DNA of 64,000 bases from Flammeovirga aprica JL-4 (GTDB lineage Bacteria > Bacteroidota > Bacteroidia > Cytophagales > Flammeovirgaceae): assembly GCF_012844305.1 (NCBI RefSeq), contig NZ_JABANE010000009.1, positions 62,001-126,000 of the forward strand. Direction: 5' to 3'. This document shows positions 55,036 through 63,029 of the stretch, piece by piece; within the stretch, counting starts at the first letter, position 1, and every line of letters begins with the position of its first letter. A program made the translations under genes and the position numbers. A model generated the notes under the pieces. The model ran no database searches, was not told the DNA's origin, and was given only the letters and a program-made list of their open reading frames with translations.

Positions 55036-55608
55036 ATGGAATTAGATGTTAGTTTCAAAGCTGTGGCATCTGTGTCACTTATTCTTTTTTCAGTAATTGA
55101 TATCATAGGTTCAATCCCTATTATTATTGACTTAAGAGAAAAAGAAGGGAAAATCGAATCGGGAAAAGCTACAATTGTAGCAGGAATCATTATGGTATTA
55201 TTCCTGATTGTCGGAACGCAGATTTTAAGCTTATTTGGGATTGATGTAAGTTCATTCGCAATTGCAGGTGCCATTATTCTATTCTTATTAGGAATAGAAA
55301 TGATTTTAGGAATTGTCCTTTTCAGAAGCGAAGCGGAAGAAGGAGGCACAGGGTCGATTGTTCCATTGGCCTTTCCATTAATAGCGGGAGCAGGAACAAT
55401 GACAACAATTATCTCCCTAAAATCAGAGTATTCAACCTTTAGTATACTTTTAGGGATCTTTATCAACTTGATATTTGTGTATATCGTTTTGAAAAGTTCA
55501 GGTTGGATTCAGCAAAAACTAGGGCAAGGAGGAGCGAATATTTTAAGAAAGGTATTCGGTATTATACTTCTAGCTATTGCGATTAAGCTCTTTAAAACAA
55601 ACATATAA
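55036..55608 (+). CDS. MarC-family integral membrane protein
   Basis: A 190-aa inner-membrane protein with six predicted spans (for example VASVSLILFSVIDIIGSIPI, SSFAIAGAIILFLLGIEMIL, VPLAFPLIAGAGTMTTIISL). DIIGSIPI and PLAFPLIAGAGT are the MarC/UPF0056 hallmarks. The name comes from an old link to multiple antibiotic resistance that was not upheld; transport function is unknown. The MITE-like element abuts its start and repeat copy 6 follows 2 nt after its stop. Confidence 0.9.
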   Translation: MELDVSFKAVASVSLILFSVIDIIGSIPIIIDLREKEGKIESGKATIVAGIIMVLFLIVGTQILSLFGIDVSSFAIAGAIILFLLGIEMILGIVLFRSEAEEGGTGSIVPLAFPLIAGAGTMTTIISLKSEYSTFSILLGIFINLIFVYIVLKSSGWIQQKLGQGGANILRKVFGIILLAIAIKLFKTNI

Positions 55609-55610
55609 AT

Positions 55611-55636
55611 GTAGGGGTAGGCCAATGTGTCTACCC
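55611..55636 (+). repeat. palindromic 3'-end repeat, copy 6
   Basis: GGGTAGGC and GTCTACCC arms (one wobble) with the loop CAATGT. Starts 2 nt after the marC-like stop and is oriented with it. The final GC of other copies is replaced by TT. Confidence 0.85.
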
Positions 55637-55750
55637 TTTCTTTTTTCAATTTAGGATGCTTAGAATTGACAACTTCAATTTTTTACATTAACTTCTATAA
55701 TCCCTAAAATGAGATCTATAGAATAGAAAAACATCTAACAAGTTTAATTG

Positions 55751-56584
55751 ATGAAACAAACTGTTAAAATAATGGCAGTAGTATTCATTGGAATATTAAC
55801 CCCATTTATACTGCAAGCTCAAAGTGTATCTAATTTCACCGTCAATCTAGGTAGCACAGGAAAATACGTTCGAGTAGGAGAAAAATTCACGATTAAAGGC
55901 AATGAAGCGGAACGATATTTTGTGTATCATTTCTCTACTGACTTTATGCCTGCACCGCCTCCAATGGTGGAAAATGCCAATACTGGTAATCCTATGATTG
56001 TAGATTCTACTTTTGAGGTAAAAGCCAATCAGCCTATAGAGATTAAAACAACAGGTTTGTATTTTATACAGACTGATACAACCGGCAGAGATGGAGTAGG
56101 ATTTACAGCTATGCCCTCTGACTTTCCGAAGTATAAAAAGATGAGAAATATTTATCCTGCAATGGTTTATATTTCCACTCAAAATGAAATGACCTCATTC
56201 AAAACAGGTCAACGCCCAAGAGAAGCCTTTGAAAACTTTTGGATCAATGTGGCAGGGTCTCCTGATAATGCAAAACGCTTGATCAAGTTGTATTTTGAAA
56301 GAGTTTCTGAAGCAAATACACAGTTTTCTGAATATAAAGAAGGCTGGAAGACGGATAGAGGCATTGTTTATATTATTTTTGGGGCACCAGATGAAATTTC
56401 AAATATTGACGGTGGAATTCGTTGGTCTTATGACAGTAACTTGAATCACGGGCAAGTAGAATTTGATTTTTTCGAAGATCTGAATCAATTTACAGGAACG
56501 CATTATGTATTAAAGCGTTCTTATGATTATAAACGTGTGTGGTTTGATACTGTGAAAAAATGGCGAAACGGTACCATACAATAA
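55751..56584 (+). CDS. GWxTD-domain exported protein
   Basis: A 277-aa protein with a signal peptide ([20 protein letters not shown], cleaved near LQAQ). I use the ATG rather than a TTG one codon earlier. The C-terminal third holds the naming motif GWKTD followed by [14 protein letters not shown], the GWxTD domain found in Bacteroidota. Function is unestablished; envelope association is likely. The N-terminal part is beta-rich. It stands 34 nt before hisB and may be co-transcribed. Confidence 0.87.
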   Translation: MKQTVKIMAVVFIGILTPFILQAQSVSNFTVNLGSTGKYVRVGEKFTIKGNEAERYFVYHFSTDFMPAPPPMVENANTGNPMIVDSTFEVKANQPIEIKTTGLYFIQTDTTGRDGVGFTAMPSDFPKYKKMRNIYPAMVYISTQNEMTSFKTGQRPREAFENFWINVAGSPDNAKRLIKLYFERVSEANTQFSEYKEGWKTDRGIVYIIFGAPDEISNIDGGIRWSYDSNLNHGQVEFDFFEDLNQFTGTHYVLKRSYDYKRVWFDTVKKWRNGTIQ

Positions 56585-56618
56585 GAACATAACTTTCAAA
56601 CGGACAACAAACTTTAAG

Positions 56619-57725
56619 ATGAAAAAGGCATTATTTATAGACCGCGACGGGACAATTATTGTTGAACCTCCTGTAGATTATCAGGTAGATTCATTAGAAA
56701 AACTAGCTTTTGTTCCTCAAGCAATTTCTCAATTGCAGAAAATTGCAGACGAATTGGATTACGAATTAGTAATGGTAACCAATCAAGACGGTTTGGGTAC
56801 AGATAGCTTTCCAGAAGATACTTTTTGGCCAGCTCAAAATAAAATGTTGGACACACTGAAAGGTGAAGGCATTGAGTTTGATGATATCTTAATTGATAAA
56901 ACATTCGAACATGAAAATGCTCCAACAAGAAAACCAAGAACAGGTTTAATGACCAAATACATGTCAGGTGAGTATGACTTGGCTAACTCTTTTGTGATTG
57001 GCGACCGTTTAACGGATGTTGAATTGGCAACGAACCTTGGAGCAAAAGGAATCTTAATTGGTGATAAGCAAAAGTCAGAGGCTGTATTGACAACAAAATT
57101 TTGGAAAGAGATTTACAGCTTCTTGAAAAACTATAAAGCAGGAGGAAGAACTGCCAAAGTAGAAAGAATCACAAACGAAACGAAGATTCTTATTCAAGTA
57201 AACCTTGATGGAACAGGCAAATCTGAACTATCTACGGGTATTGGTTTCTTCGATCACATGTTGCACCAAGTAGCAAGGCATGGTAAAGTAGATTTGACAG
57301 TGAAAGTAGAAGGTGACCTTCATATTGATGAACACCACACTATTGAAGATACAGGTTTAGCTATTGGCGAAGCTTTCAAACAAGCACTAGGTGATAAAAG
57401 AGGTATCGCTAGATACGGTTTCTTTATCGCACCAATGGATGAAGTTTTAGCACAGGTTGCATTAGATTTCTCTGGAAGACCTTGGTTTGTATGTGATGCA
57501 CCTTTATCAAGAGAAAGAGTTGGAGATTTTCCAGTAGAGATGTTCTCACACTTCTTTAAGTCATTCTCTGATACATCAGGATGTAACTTAAACATTAAGA
57601 CATCAGGTGATAATGACCACCATATTATTGAAGGTACATTCAAAGCATTCGCAAAAGCTTTAAGAATGGCTATTCAAGTAGAAGAAGGTAACAACGAAAT
57701 TCCAAGTACAAAGGGCGTACTTTAA
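56619..57725 (+). CDS. hisB: bifunctional histidinol-phosphatase / imidazoleglycerol-phosphate dehydratase
   Basis: Fusion enzyme for two steps of histidine synthesis, 368 aa. The N-terminal HAD phosphatase (about residues 1-165) has [26 protein letters not shown] and [12 protein letters not shown]. The zinc-loop cysteines of E. coli HisB are missing; that place reads [11 protein letters not shown]. The C-terminal dehydratase (about 175-368) has [32 protein letters not shown] and [19 protein letters not shown] with all metal-binding His motifs. No other his genes are near. Confidence 0.96.
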   Translation: MKKALFIDRDGTIIVEPPVDYQVDSLEKLAFVPQAISQLQKIADELDYELVMVTNQDGLGTDSFPEDTFWPAQNKMLDTLKGEGIEFDDILIDKTFEHENAPTRKPRTGLMTKYMSGEYDLANSFVIGDRLTDVELATNLGAKGILIGDKQKSEAVLTTKFWKEIYSFLKNYKAGGRTAKVERITNETKILIQVNLDGTGKSELSTGIGFFDHMLHQVARHGKVDLTVKVEGDLHIDEHHTIEDTGLAIGEAFKQALGDKRGIARYGFFIAPMDEVLAQVALDFSGRPWFVCDAPLSRERVGDFPVEMFSHFFKSFSDTSGCNLNIKTSGDNDHHIIEGTFKAFAKALRMAIQVEEGNNEIPSTKGVL

Positions 57726-57744
57726 AATTTCTTTACGATATTTG

Positions 57745-57785
57745 AACGGACATTATCATACGGTAATGTCCGTTTTTTATTTTTA
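57745..57785 (+). terminator. terminator of hisB
   Basis: AACGGACATTA pairs perfectly with TAATGTCCGTT across an 8-nt loop and is followed by TTTTATTTTT. Confidence 0.88.
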
Positions 57786-57792
57786 CGAAGAG

Positions 57793-58347
57793 ATGATCAA
57801 AAATATATACACATTATTACTGCTGTTCTCACTTTTAAGTAGCAACGTATTCGCTCAAGAATTGGAACACAAACCAAGAAAGAGTGATACAGGTTTAGCC
57901 ACTTACACAATGGAAGATGGAACCTATGTGAAAGTGACCTATGGAAGACCAAAAATGAAATCTGATTTTGATACAAAGTTTGGAGTTTCTGTGCCATGGA
58001 GAAAACTGTGGAGGTTTGGTGATGATGATGCTACTGAAATTACAGTAACAGAAAAAGTGACCTTGGCAGGGCAACCGCTTGAAGCCGGTACTTATTCATT
58101 ATATGCTATTCCGGATACAGCAGAGTGGACTTTGATTGTCAACAAAGCCGTAGGGCAGTGGGGTACTTTTAAATACGATCAATCCAAAGACGTTTTCAGA
58201 GTGAAACTACCTTCTTTGAACTCTTTTAAGATCTTTAAAAAGTTCTCGATTTTTCTTCAAGAAGATCCAGAAGGGTGTAATTTAGTAGCGATATGGCAAA
58301 GAGTTTCCATTGTTGCACCGATTAGAAAAGAGGAAGAAAGTGAGTGA
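57793..58347 (+). CDS. DUF2911-family exported protein
   Basis: A protein of about 184 aa with signal peptide MIKNIYTLLLLFSLLSSNVF, cleaved near AQE. I start at this ATG because the longer frame begins inside the hisB terminator. DUF2911 hallmarks are YVKVTYGRPKMK, VPWRKLWRFGDDDATEI, LPLEAGTYSLYAIPD-like residues (QPLEAGTYSLYAIPD) and WTLIVNKAVGQWG. These are beta-sandwich proteins of Bacteroidota with unknown function, probably periplasmic. Confidence 0.88.
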   Translation: MIKNIYTLLLLFSLLSSNVFAQELEHKPRKSDTGLATYTMEDGTYVKVTYGRPKMKSDFDTKFGVSVPWRKLWRFGDDDATEITVTEKVTLAGQPLEAGTYSLYAIPDTAEWTLIVNKAVGQWGTFKYDQSKDVFRVKLPSLNSFKIFKKFSIFLQEDPEGCNLVAIWQRVSIVAPIRKEEESE

Positions 58348-58494
58348 TTTTCTTTTATTTAATAAAGAAAAACTAGAACTTTAGTAAAAATGTTGGTTTT
58401 CCAACAGCAAACTACTCCACAAAACTTTCAGGTAATGATTATATTAAAGTACTACTTATTATAATTCAAATGCCTAATTAAATGATGTACTAGC

Positions 58495-59121
58495 ATGTTT
58501 GTACCCTTTTTAAAACGATTAGCCGTTCTGACGATAGTTGCTCACATTTCATTTTTTGCATATATAGCATTAGGATCACTTTATGTAAAGTGGGCTAATC
58601 CCTCTATGTCTATGTTTATGTGTGTGAGATCTCATTTTGATCTAAATAATGTAATTACTCCTAAATTTATACCGAAAGAAAGTATCCCAAATGATTTGCA
58701 AACGGCAATTGTCGGTTTGGATGATCCTTCTTTTAAAACGCATATAGGATATTCTCAAAAGTCAGCTCCTAACACAAAGACAATATCTCAGAAAGTAGCA
58801 AGAACAATGTTTTTATTTCCTCATAATAATAACCTAGGTTCTTACTTAGAGACTTTAGCGGCTGTAGAAATGGAGTGTATTTTAGATAAAAACAGAATTT
58901 TGGAACTTTATCTGAATTACTCTGAATGGGGAGATAATATCTACGGCGTAGGAGAAGCAGCGGATTATTATTATAAAAAAGATATTCATAATTTATCTAG
59001 AAGACAGAAATTGAAATTAGCATCAGTTTTGGCAAAACCGCTTGAGGTAGACCCAAGTACTTATGATAAAAATAAAATTGTTGAAGCTCGTTTCAATCTG
59101 TTGAATAAATTGATGGATTAA
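58495..59121 (+). CDS. GT51-type monofunctional glycosyltransferase, altered motif 1
   Basis: A 208-aa protein with one N-terminal membrane anchor (LTIVAHISFFAYIALGSLYV) and a GT51 domain of the MtgA/PBP1 type, which polymerises lipid II into glycan strands. TISQKVARTMFL matches motif 2 and KNRILELYLNYSEWG the region with the second catalytic Glu. Motif 1, normally EDxxFxxHxG, reads DDPSFKTHIG, so the catalytic Glu is Asp; the codons are GAT GAT. It may be slow, altered or inactive. No transpeptidase domain. Confidence 0.82.
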   Translation: MFVPFLKRLAVLTIVAHISFFAYIALGSLYVKWANPSMSMFMCVRSHFDLNNVITPKFIPKESIPNDLQTAIVGLDDPSFKTHIGYSQKSAPNTKTISQKVARTMFLFPHNNNLGSYLETLAAVEMECILDKNRILELYLNYSEWGDNIYGVGEAADYYYKKDIHNLSRRQKLKLASVLAKPLEVDPSTYDKNKIVEARFNLLNKLMD

Positions 59122-59185
59122 GGCTTTGGTAAAAAATACATAGCTGTTTTAATAAAGGCAGTTGTATTAAGAATAAAAAATAACG

Positions 59186-59217
59186 GAGACGTAGTGATAA
59201 AAGCTACGTCTCTTTTA
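59186..59217 (+). terminator. terminator of the GT51 gene
   Basis: GAGACGTAG pairs perfectly with CTACGTCTC around a 9-nt loop and is followed by TTTTAT. It lies 12 nt before uvrC. Confidence 0.82.
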
Positions 59218-59228
59218 TATTTATAGCT

Positions 59229-61034
59229 ATGGATTACAAGGAAGAGTTGATGAAGGTGGTGAAAAACCTTCCCCTTCAGCCCGGAGTGTATAAATACCTC
59301 AATGAAGAAGGGAAAATCATCTATATAGGAAAAGCAAAGAAACTGAAGAACAGAGTATCTTCTTATTTTTTGAAACAAGCAGGAATGAATAGAAAGACCA
59401 AAAAGCTTGTTTCTGAAATCAGAGGGATAGAGTATACGGTAGTGGATTCTGAATATGATGCGTTGTTATTAGAAAATAACCTCATCAAAAAGAATCAGCC
59501 AAAGTATAATATTCTTCTGAAGGATGATAAAACGTATCCATACATCTGTGTCACTAAAGAGAGGTTTCCAAGAGTTTTTTCAACGAGAAATACAACTGAT
59601 AAAAGGCATCGTTATTTTGGCCCTTATCCCAATGGCAGGGCAATGTCTGCTCTATTGGATTTATTCAAACAACTCTACAAAATCAGAAACTGTACTTATA
59701 ATCTGTCAGAGGAAAACGTAGCAGCAGCTAAATATTCAGTTTGTTTGGAATATCATATCAACAACTGTCTGGGACCATGCGAGGGGAAACAAACGGAAGA
59801 AAGTTATAATGAAGATATACAACAGATTCTGAATATTTTGAAAGGTAACTTGAGTGTTGCCCGAGAATATTTTACTTCAAAAATGGAGGAAGCTGTGGCT
59901 TCACTGGCTTTTGAGGAGGCTAACACATGGAAACAGAAGCTGGAGTTAATCACGAATTACCAATCAAAATCACTAGTCGTTTCACCTACTCTAAAAGAAG
60001 TAGAAGTATATGCGATTATATCTGATGAACGTTTTGCCTATGTCAACTTCATTAAAATTATGAATGGCGGAATTATCTACGCGGAATCCAATCAGATTAC
60101 AAAAAGAATGGATGAAGAGGATGAAGAAATTCTGCTACAAGCAATAATGGATTTTAGGGAACGCTATAAAACATCTACCCGAAAAATTTACACAAACATT
60201 GAAATTACATCATTTGATGAAGAGGATGACAGAGTGGAGTTTTCTGTTCCAAAAATTGGAGATGGGAAAAAATTAATCCAGTTGTCTTTTAAAAATGCGA
60301 TGTATTTCAAACGTGAACGTGAAACATCAAGAGGGGAAATCAGTGATAAGAAAAGTAATTATCAGACATTACTTCAATTGAAAAATGAGTTGCAACTGAA
60401 GGATGTGCCTGTTCATATTGAATGTTTTGACAACTCGAATATTCAAGGAACAAACCCCGTTTCTGCTTGTGTAGTTTTTAAAGATGGAAAACCATCAAAG
60501 AAAGATTACAGACATTTTCATGTGAAAACAGTAGAAGGTCCTGATGATTTTGCTTCAATGGAAGAAGCGGTATATCGCCGTTATAAAAGGTTGCTGGAAG
60601 AAAAGCAGAAATTACCACAATTAGTCATTATTGATGGAGGTAAAGGACAATTGAGTTCTGCTTGTGAAGCGCTCAAAAGTTTAGGGTTGTACGGGAAGTT
60701 GCCAATTATAGGCATAGCGAAGAAGTTGGAAGAAATATTCTTTCCTGAAGATCCCATTCCATTGCATTTGAGCAAGAAATCAAGATCACTTCAGTTAGTA
60801 CAGCGACTTAGAGATGAAGCCCATCGTTTTGGTATTACTTTTCACAGGAATTTAAGGAGTAAAGGAAGTATTCATTCCAAGTTGGAAGACATTCCTGGTG
60901 TGGGGCCAAATACCATTCAGAAATTATTAAAGCATTATAAAACTATTACCAATATAAAAGCAGCTCCAGTAGAGGAAATTGCTGACTTGATAGGGAATAG
61001 TAAAGCCCAGAAAGTGAAAGACGGATTGTCTTAA
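59229..61034 (+). CDS. uvrC: excinuclease ABC subunit C
   Basis: Nuclease that makes both incisions in nucleotide excision repair. Domains in order: GIY-YIG nuclease (PGVYKYLNEEGKIIYIGKAK, residues 18-37), a Cys cluster (CTYNLSEENVAAAKYSVCLEY, given here only as C-x20-C-x8-C-type spacing near 156-185), a UVR motif (about 205-240), an RNase H-like domain with CFDNSNIQGTNPVSACVVF, and a helix-hairpin-helix C-terminus (DIPGVGPNTIQKLLKHY). At 601 aa it is complete and stands alone between two terminators. Confidence 0.96.
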   Translation: MDYKEELMKVVKNLPLQPGVYKYLNEEGKIIYIGKAKKLKNRVSSYFLKQAGMNRKTKKLVSEIRGIEYTVVDSEYDALLLENNLIKKNQPKYNILLKDDKTYPYICVTKERFPRVFSTRNTTDKRHRYFGPYPNGRAMSALLDLFKQLYKIRNCTYNLSEENVAAAKYSVCLEYHINNCLGPCEGKQTEESYNEDIQQILNILKGNLSVAREYFTSKMEEAVASLAFEEANTWKQKLELITNYQSKSLVVSPTLKEVEVYAIISDERFAYVNFIKIMNGGIIYAESNQITKRMDEEDEEILLQAIMDFRERYKTSTRKIYTNIEITSFDEEDDRVEFSVPKIGDGKKLIQLSFKNAMYFKRERETSRGEISDKKSNYQTLLQLKNELQLKDVPVHIECFDNSNIQGTNPVSACVVFKDGKPSKKDYRHFHVKTVEGPDDFASMEEAVYRRYKRLLEEKQKLPQLVIIDGGKGQLSSACEALKSLGLYGKLPIIGIAKKLEEIFFPEDPIPLHLSKKSRSLQLVQRLRDEAHRFGITFHRNLRSKGSIHSKLEDIPGVGPNTIQKLLKHYKTITNIKAAPVEEIADLIGNSKAQKVKDGLS

Positions 61035-61039
61035 AAAAG

Positions 61040-61074
61040 TTACGGCTATTACTTGATTTAAGTAATAGCCGTAA
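61040..61074. terminator. bidirectional terminator between uvrC and the Kir gene
   Basis: TTACGGCTATTACTT pairs perfectly over 15 bp with AAGTAATAGCCGTAA around a 5-nt loop, between convergent genes. Confidence 0.8.
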
Positions 61075-61084
61075 TTGTATACTA

Positions 61085-62056
61085 TTATTTCTTTTTCTTT
61101 TTAGAAGGAAGCTTATCTGTAAGGTGTACATCACCAACATTCAGTATAATATCTCCAGCTTCATCAACATGGAAATTTCTGACAAACCTTCGCCCTTCCA
61201 CAAAGTCAGTGGCAAAGTAGGAGTGATAAGTATAAGTATCCTGCCCGAATGTTTCATCAAACCCTTTCAATACAATCAATACTTCACCATGTTGATGTAT
61301 CAAGTCCTGTAACGTCAAGTTATACAAAGGACTTTTTTCATCAATCATATGTACAATTGTCCATGAAAGAGGCATGAACATGATATTGGATCTTTCTAAA
61401 GAAATATCATAAAACTGTCTTCTAAATTCTTCATTTCCGTTGGCATCGACCTGTTTCTGTTGGATAGATACATAAACGGAAGCTTCAAGATTAAGTAAAG
61501 TATTCTCTCTTTTGTTGATGACTCTGAATTGCAGACAATCTTTGTCCGTATTTTTGAATTTTGTCAACAAAGCATTCTTAGAGAAAATAATCTTAGAGAT
61601 AGGTCTGGAAAAGCGCCCATAAAGAATACCGGTAGAAAATGCAGATAATAATAGCCCGTTAAAAGCCTCTAAACTCGCAATTAAACTAATAGCATGACTT
61701 TGCGGTGACATTGCTCCGTACCCCACTGTGGTAAAAGTTTGGACACTGAAGAAAAAGGCCTGTACAAATTCATCCCAAAGGCTATTGGTCTGAAATACGC
61801 CAGTGATGTGCTCGACACCACAAGCCATATACAAGAAAGCATAGACAACATTTGTTGTAATAATAATACTTCCGATCACCACTATAAATGGAAGCCAATT
61901 AATGGTAATCAGCCAATGGTATGCGTCACGGACAAAGTTGGCAGTACCAATTCTCTTTACATTAAAACTACCGTCAGGGTTAATAATACGTTTGGTTTCA
62001 TGTTCATATTGAACACCAACCCCAGGATCTTGAATTTTTGAAGTTTTATCAGACAT
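61085..62056 (-). CDS. inward-rectifier-type potassium channel (KirBac-like)
   Basis: A 323-aa channel: two membrane spans (INWLPFIVVIGSIIITTNVV and ISLIASLEAFNGLLLSAFST) flank a pore helix with the selectivity filter TTVGYG. An N-terminal slide helix region (FVRDAYHWL) and a C-terminal immunoglobulin-like cytoplasmic domain (LQFRVINKRENTLLNLEASV, then PLSWTIVHMIDEKSPLY) are as in KirBac. The tail is poly-Lys. Passes potassium; gating ligand unknown. It starts 14 nt after the aldo/keto reductase gene, so the two are probably co-transcribed. Confidence 0.93.
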   Translation of the reverse strand: MSDKTSKIQDPGVGVQYEHETKRIINPDGSFNVKRIGTANFVRDAYHWLITINWLPFIVVIGSIIITTNVVYAFLYMACGVEHITGVFQTNSLWDEFVQAFFFSVQTFTTVGYGAMSPQSHAISLIASLEAFNGLLLSAFSTGILYGRFSRPISKIIFSKNALLTKFKNTDKDCLQFRVINKRENTLLNLEASVYVSIQQKQVDANGNEEFRRQFYDISLERSNIMFMPLSWTIVHMIDEKSPLYNLTLQDLIHQHGEVLIVLKGFDETFGQDTYTYHSYFATDFVEGRRFVRNFHVDEAGDIILNVGDVHLTDKLPSKKKKK

Positions 62057-62070
62057 ACTGTTTTTTTCAC

Positions 62071-62928
62071 CTAGGCTACTTCATGACCTTCTGCAGCCTC
62101 TAATATTTTAAACCAATCTTCTCTTTCCAATTTCACGCTCATTGCTTTGGTTGCATCCACTATTCTATGTGCTTTTGTAGTTCCTAATACTGGAACAATT
62201 GCAGTAGGGTGCGTAAGGTGCCATGCAAAAATCGTTTGGTCAATGCCTAATCCATATTTCTCCCCCACTTCTTGAACAACTTGTTTTAAATTAAGGATTT
62301 CAGGAGAAGACTCTGTGAAAATTCTACCGTTTCCTAGAGGAGACCAAGCCATTGGTTGAATATTATTTTTCAAGCAGTTATCTAAAGAACCGTCATAAAG
62401 AGCTTTAGTTTGCAAAGGAGAAATTTCAATTTGATTAATACTTAAAGGAAATTCCTTGTGTAGCATATCTACTTGATGTGGCAAGAAGTTACTTACACCA
62501 AAAGCTTTTACTTTACCTTCCTTTTGTAAAGATGAAAACGCCTCCGCTACTTCTGCAGGATTTAATAAAGGATCAGGTCTGTGGATCAATAAATAATCAA
62601 TGTTATCAACCCCTAAAACCTTTAATGAATTTTCAGCAGACTGAATAATATGTTCAGCACTTGTGTCATAAGACTTTATATGATGATGAGGCCTATTTGG
62701 AGTGATCAGTTTAATACCGCATTTGGTAACGATCTTCATCTTCTGTTTCAATTCTGGTTTTAAAGCGAGAGCCTTACCAAATTGTTCTTCAATAGTATAA
62801 CCACCATATATATCAGCGTGGTCAAATGTGTCTATACCATTATCAATACTTGTTTCAATCAGCTTTAAAATATCTTGAGAACTAAGAAAACCCCAGTTCC
62901 AAACACCGGTTACAATTTTTGAGATCAT
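62071..62928 (-). CDS. aldo/keto reductase (YdhF-like)
   Basis: NADPH-dependent oxidoreductase of 285 aa. The catalytic tetrad is visible: Asp in TFDHADIYGG, the Tyr of the same segment, Lys in IVTKCGI and His in LLIHRPDP. VKAFGVSNFLPHQ and the cofactor segment IVPVLGTTKAHRI complete the barrel. The N-terminus (SKIVTGVWNWG) matches the YdhF subgroup. The substrate is a carbonyl compound that cannot be specified. First gene of the operon with the Kir channel. Confidence 0.92.
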   Translation of the reverse strand: MISKIVTGVWNWGFLSSQDILKLIETSIDNGIDTFDHADIYGGYTIEEQFGKALALKPELKQKMKIVTKCGIKLITPNRPHHHIKSYDTSAEHIIQSAENSLKVLGVDNIDYLLIHRPDPLLNPAEVAEAFSSLQKEGKVKAFGVSNFLPHQVDMLHKEFPLSINQIEISPLQTKALYDGSLDNCLKNNIQPMAWSPLGNGRIFTESSPEILNLKQVVQEVGEKYGLGIDQTIFAWHLTHPTAIVPVLGTTKAHRIVDATKAMSVKLEREDWFKILEAAEGHEVA

Positions 62929-63029
62929 TTGTTTTTTTTTATTTTAGTATAAAATTAGTAATGTCGGAAATAACTAACCGTTTCTTGTCGTCAGAAAAAT
63001 CTACTTTGAGTAACTAATATAATTACGCT

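Noticed and set aside
9298-55636. Six palindromic repeats as a CRISPR array or integron attC sites
   Set aside because: They are dispersed singly over 46 kb at gene ends, without regular spacers, cas genes or cassette structure.
57742-57792. Longer DUF2911 start
   Set aside because: It begins within the hisB terminator hairpin and puts hydrophilic residues before a normal signal peptide.
59118-59378. Antisense frame covering the uvrC start
   Set aside because: Aromatic-rich translation without family features, overlapping the terminator and the GIY-YIG coding region.
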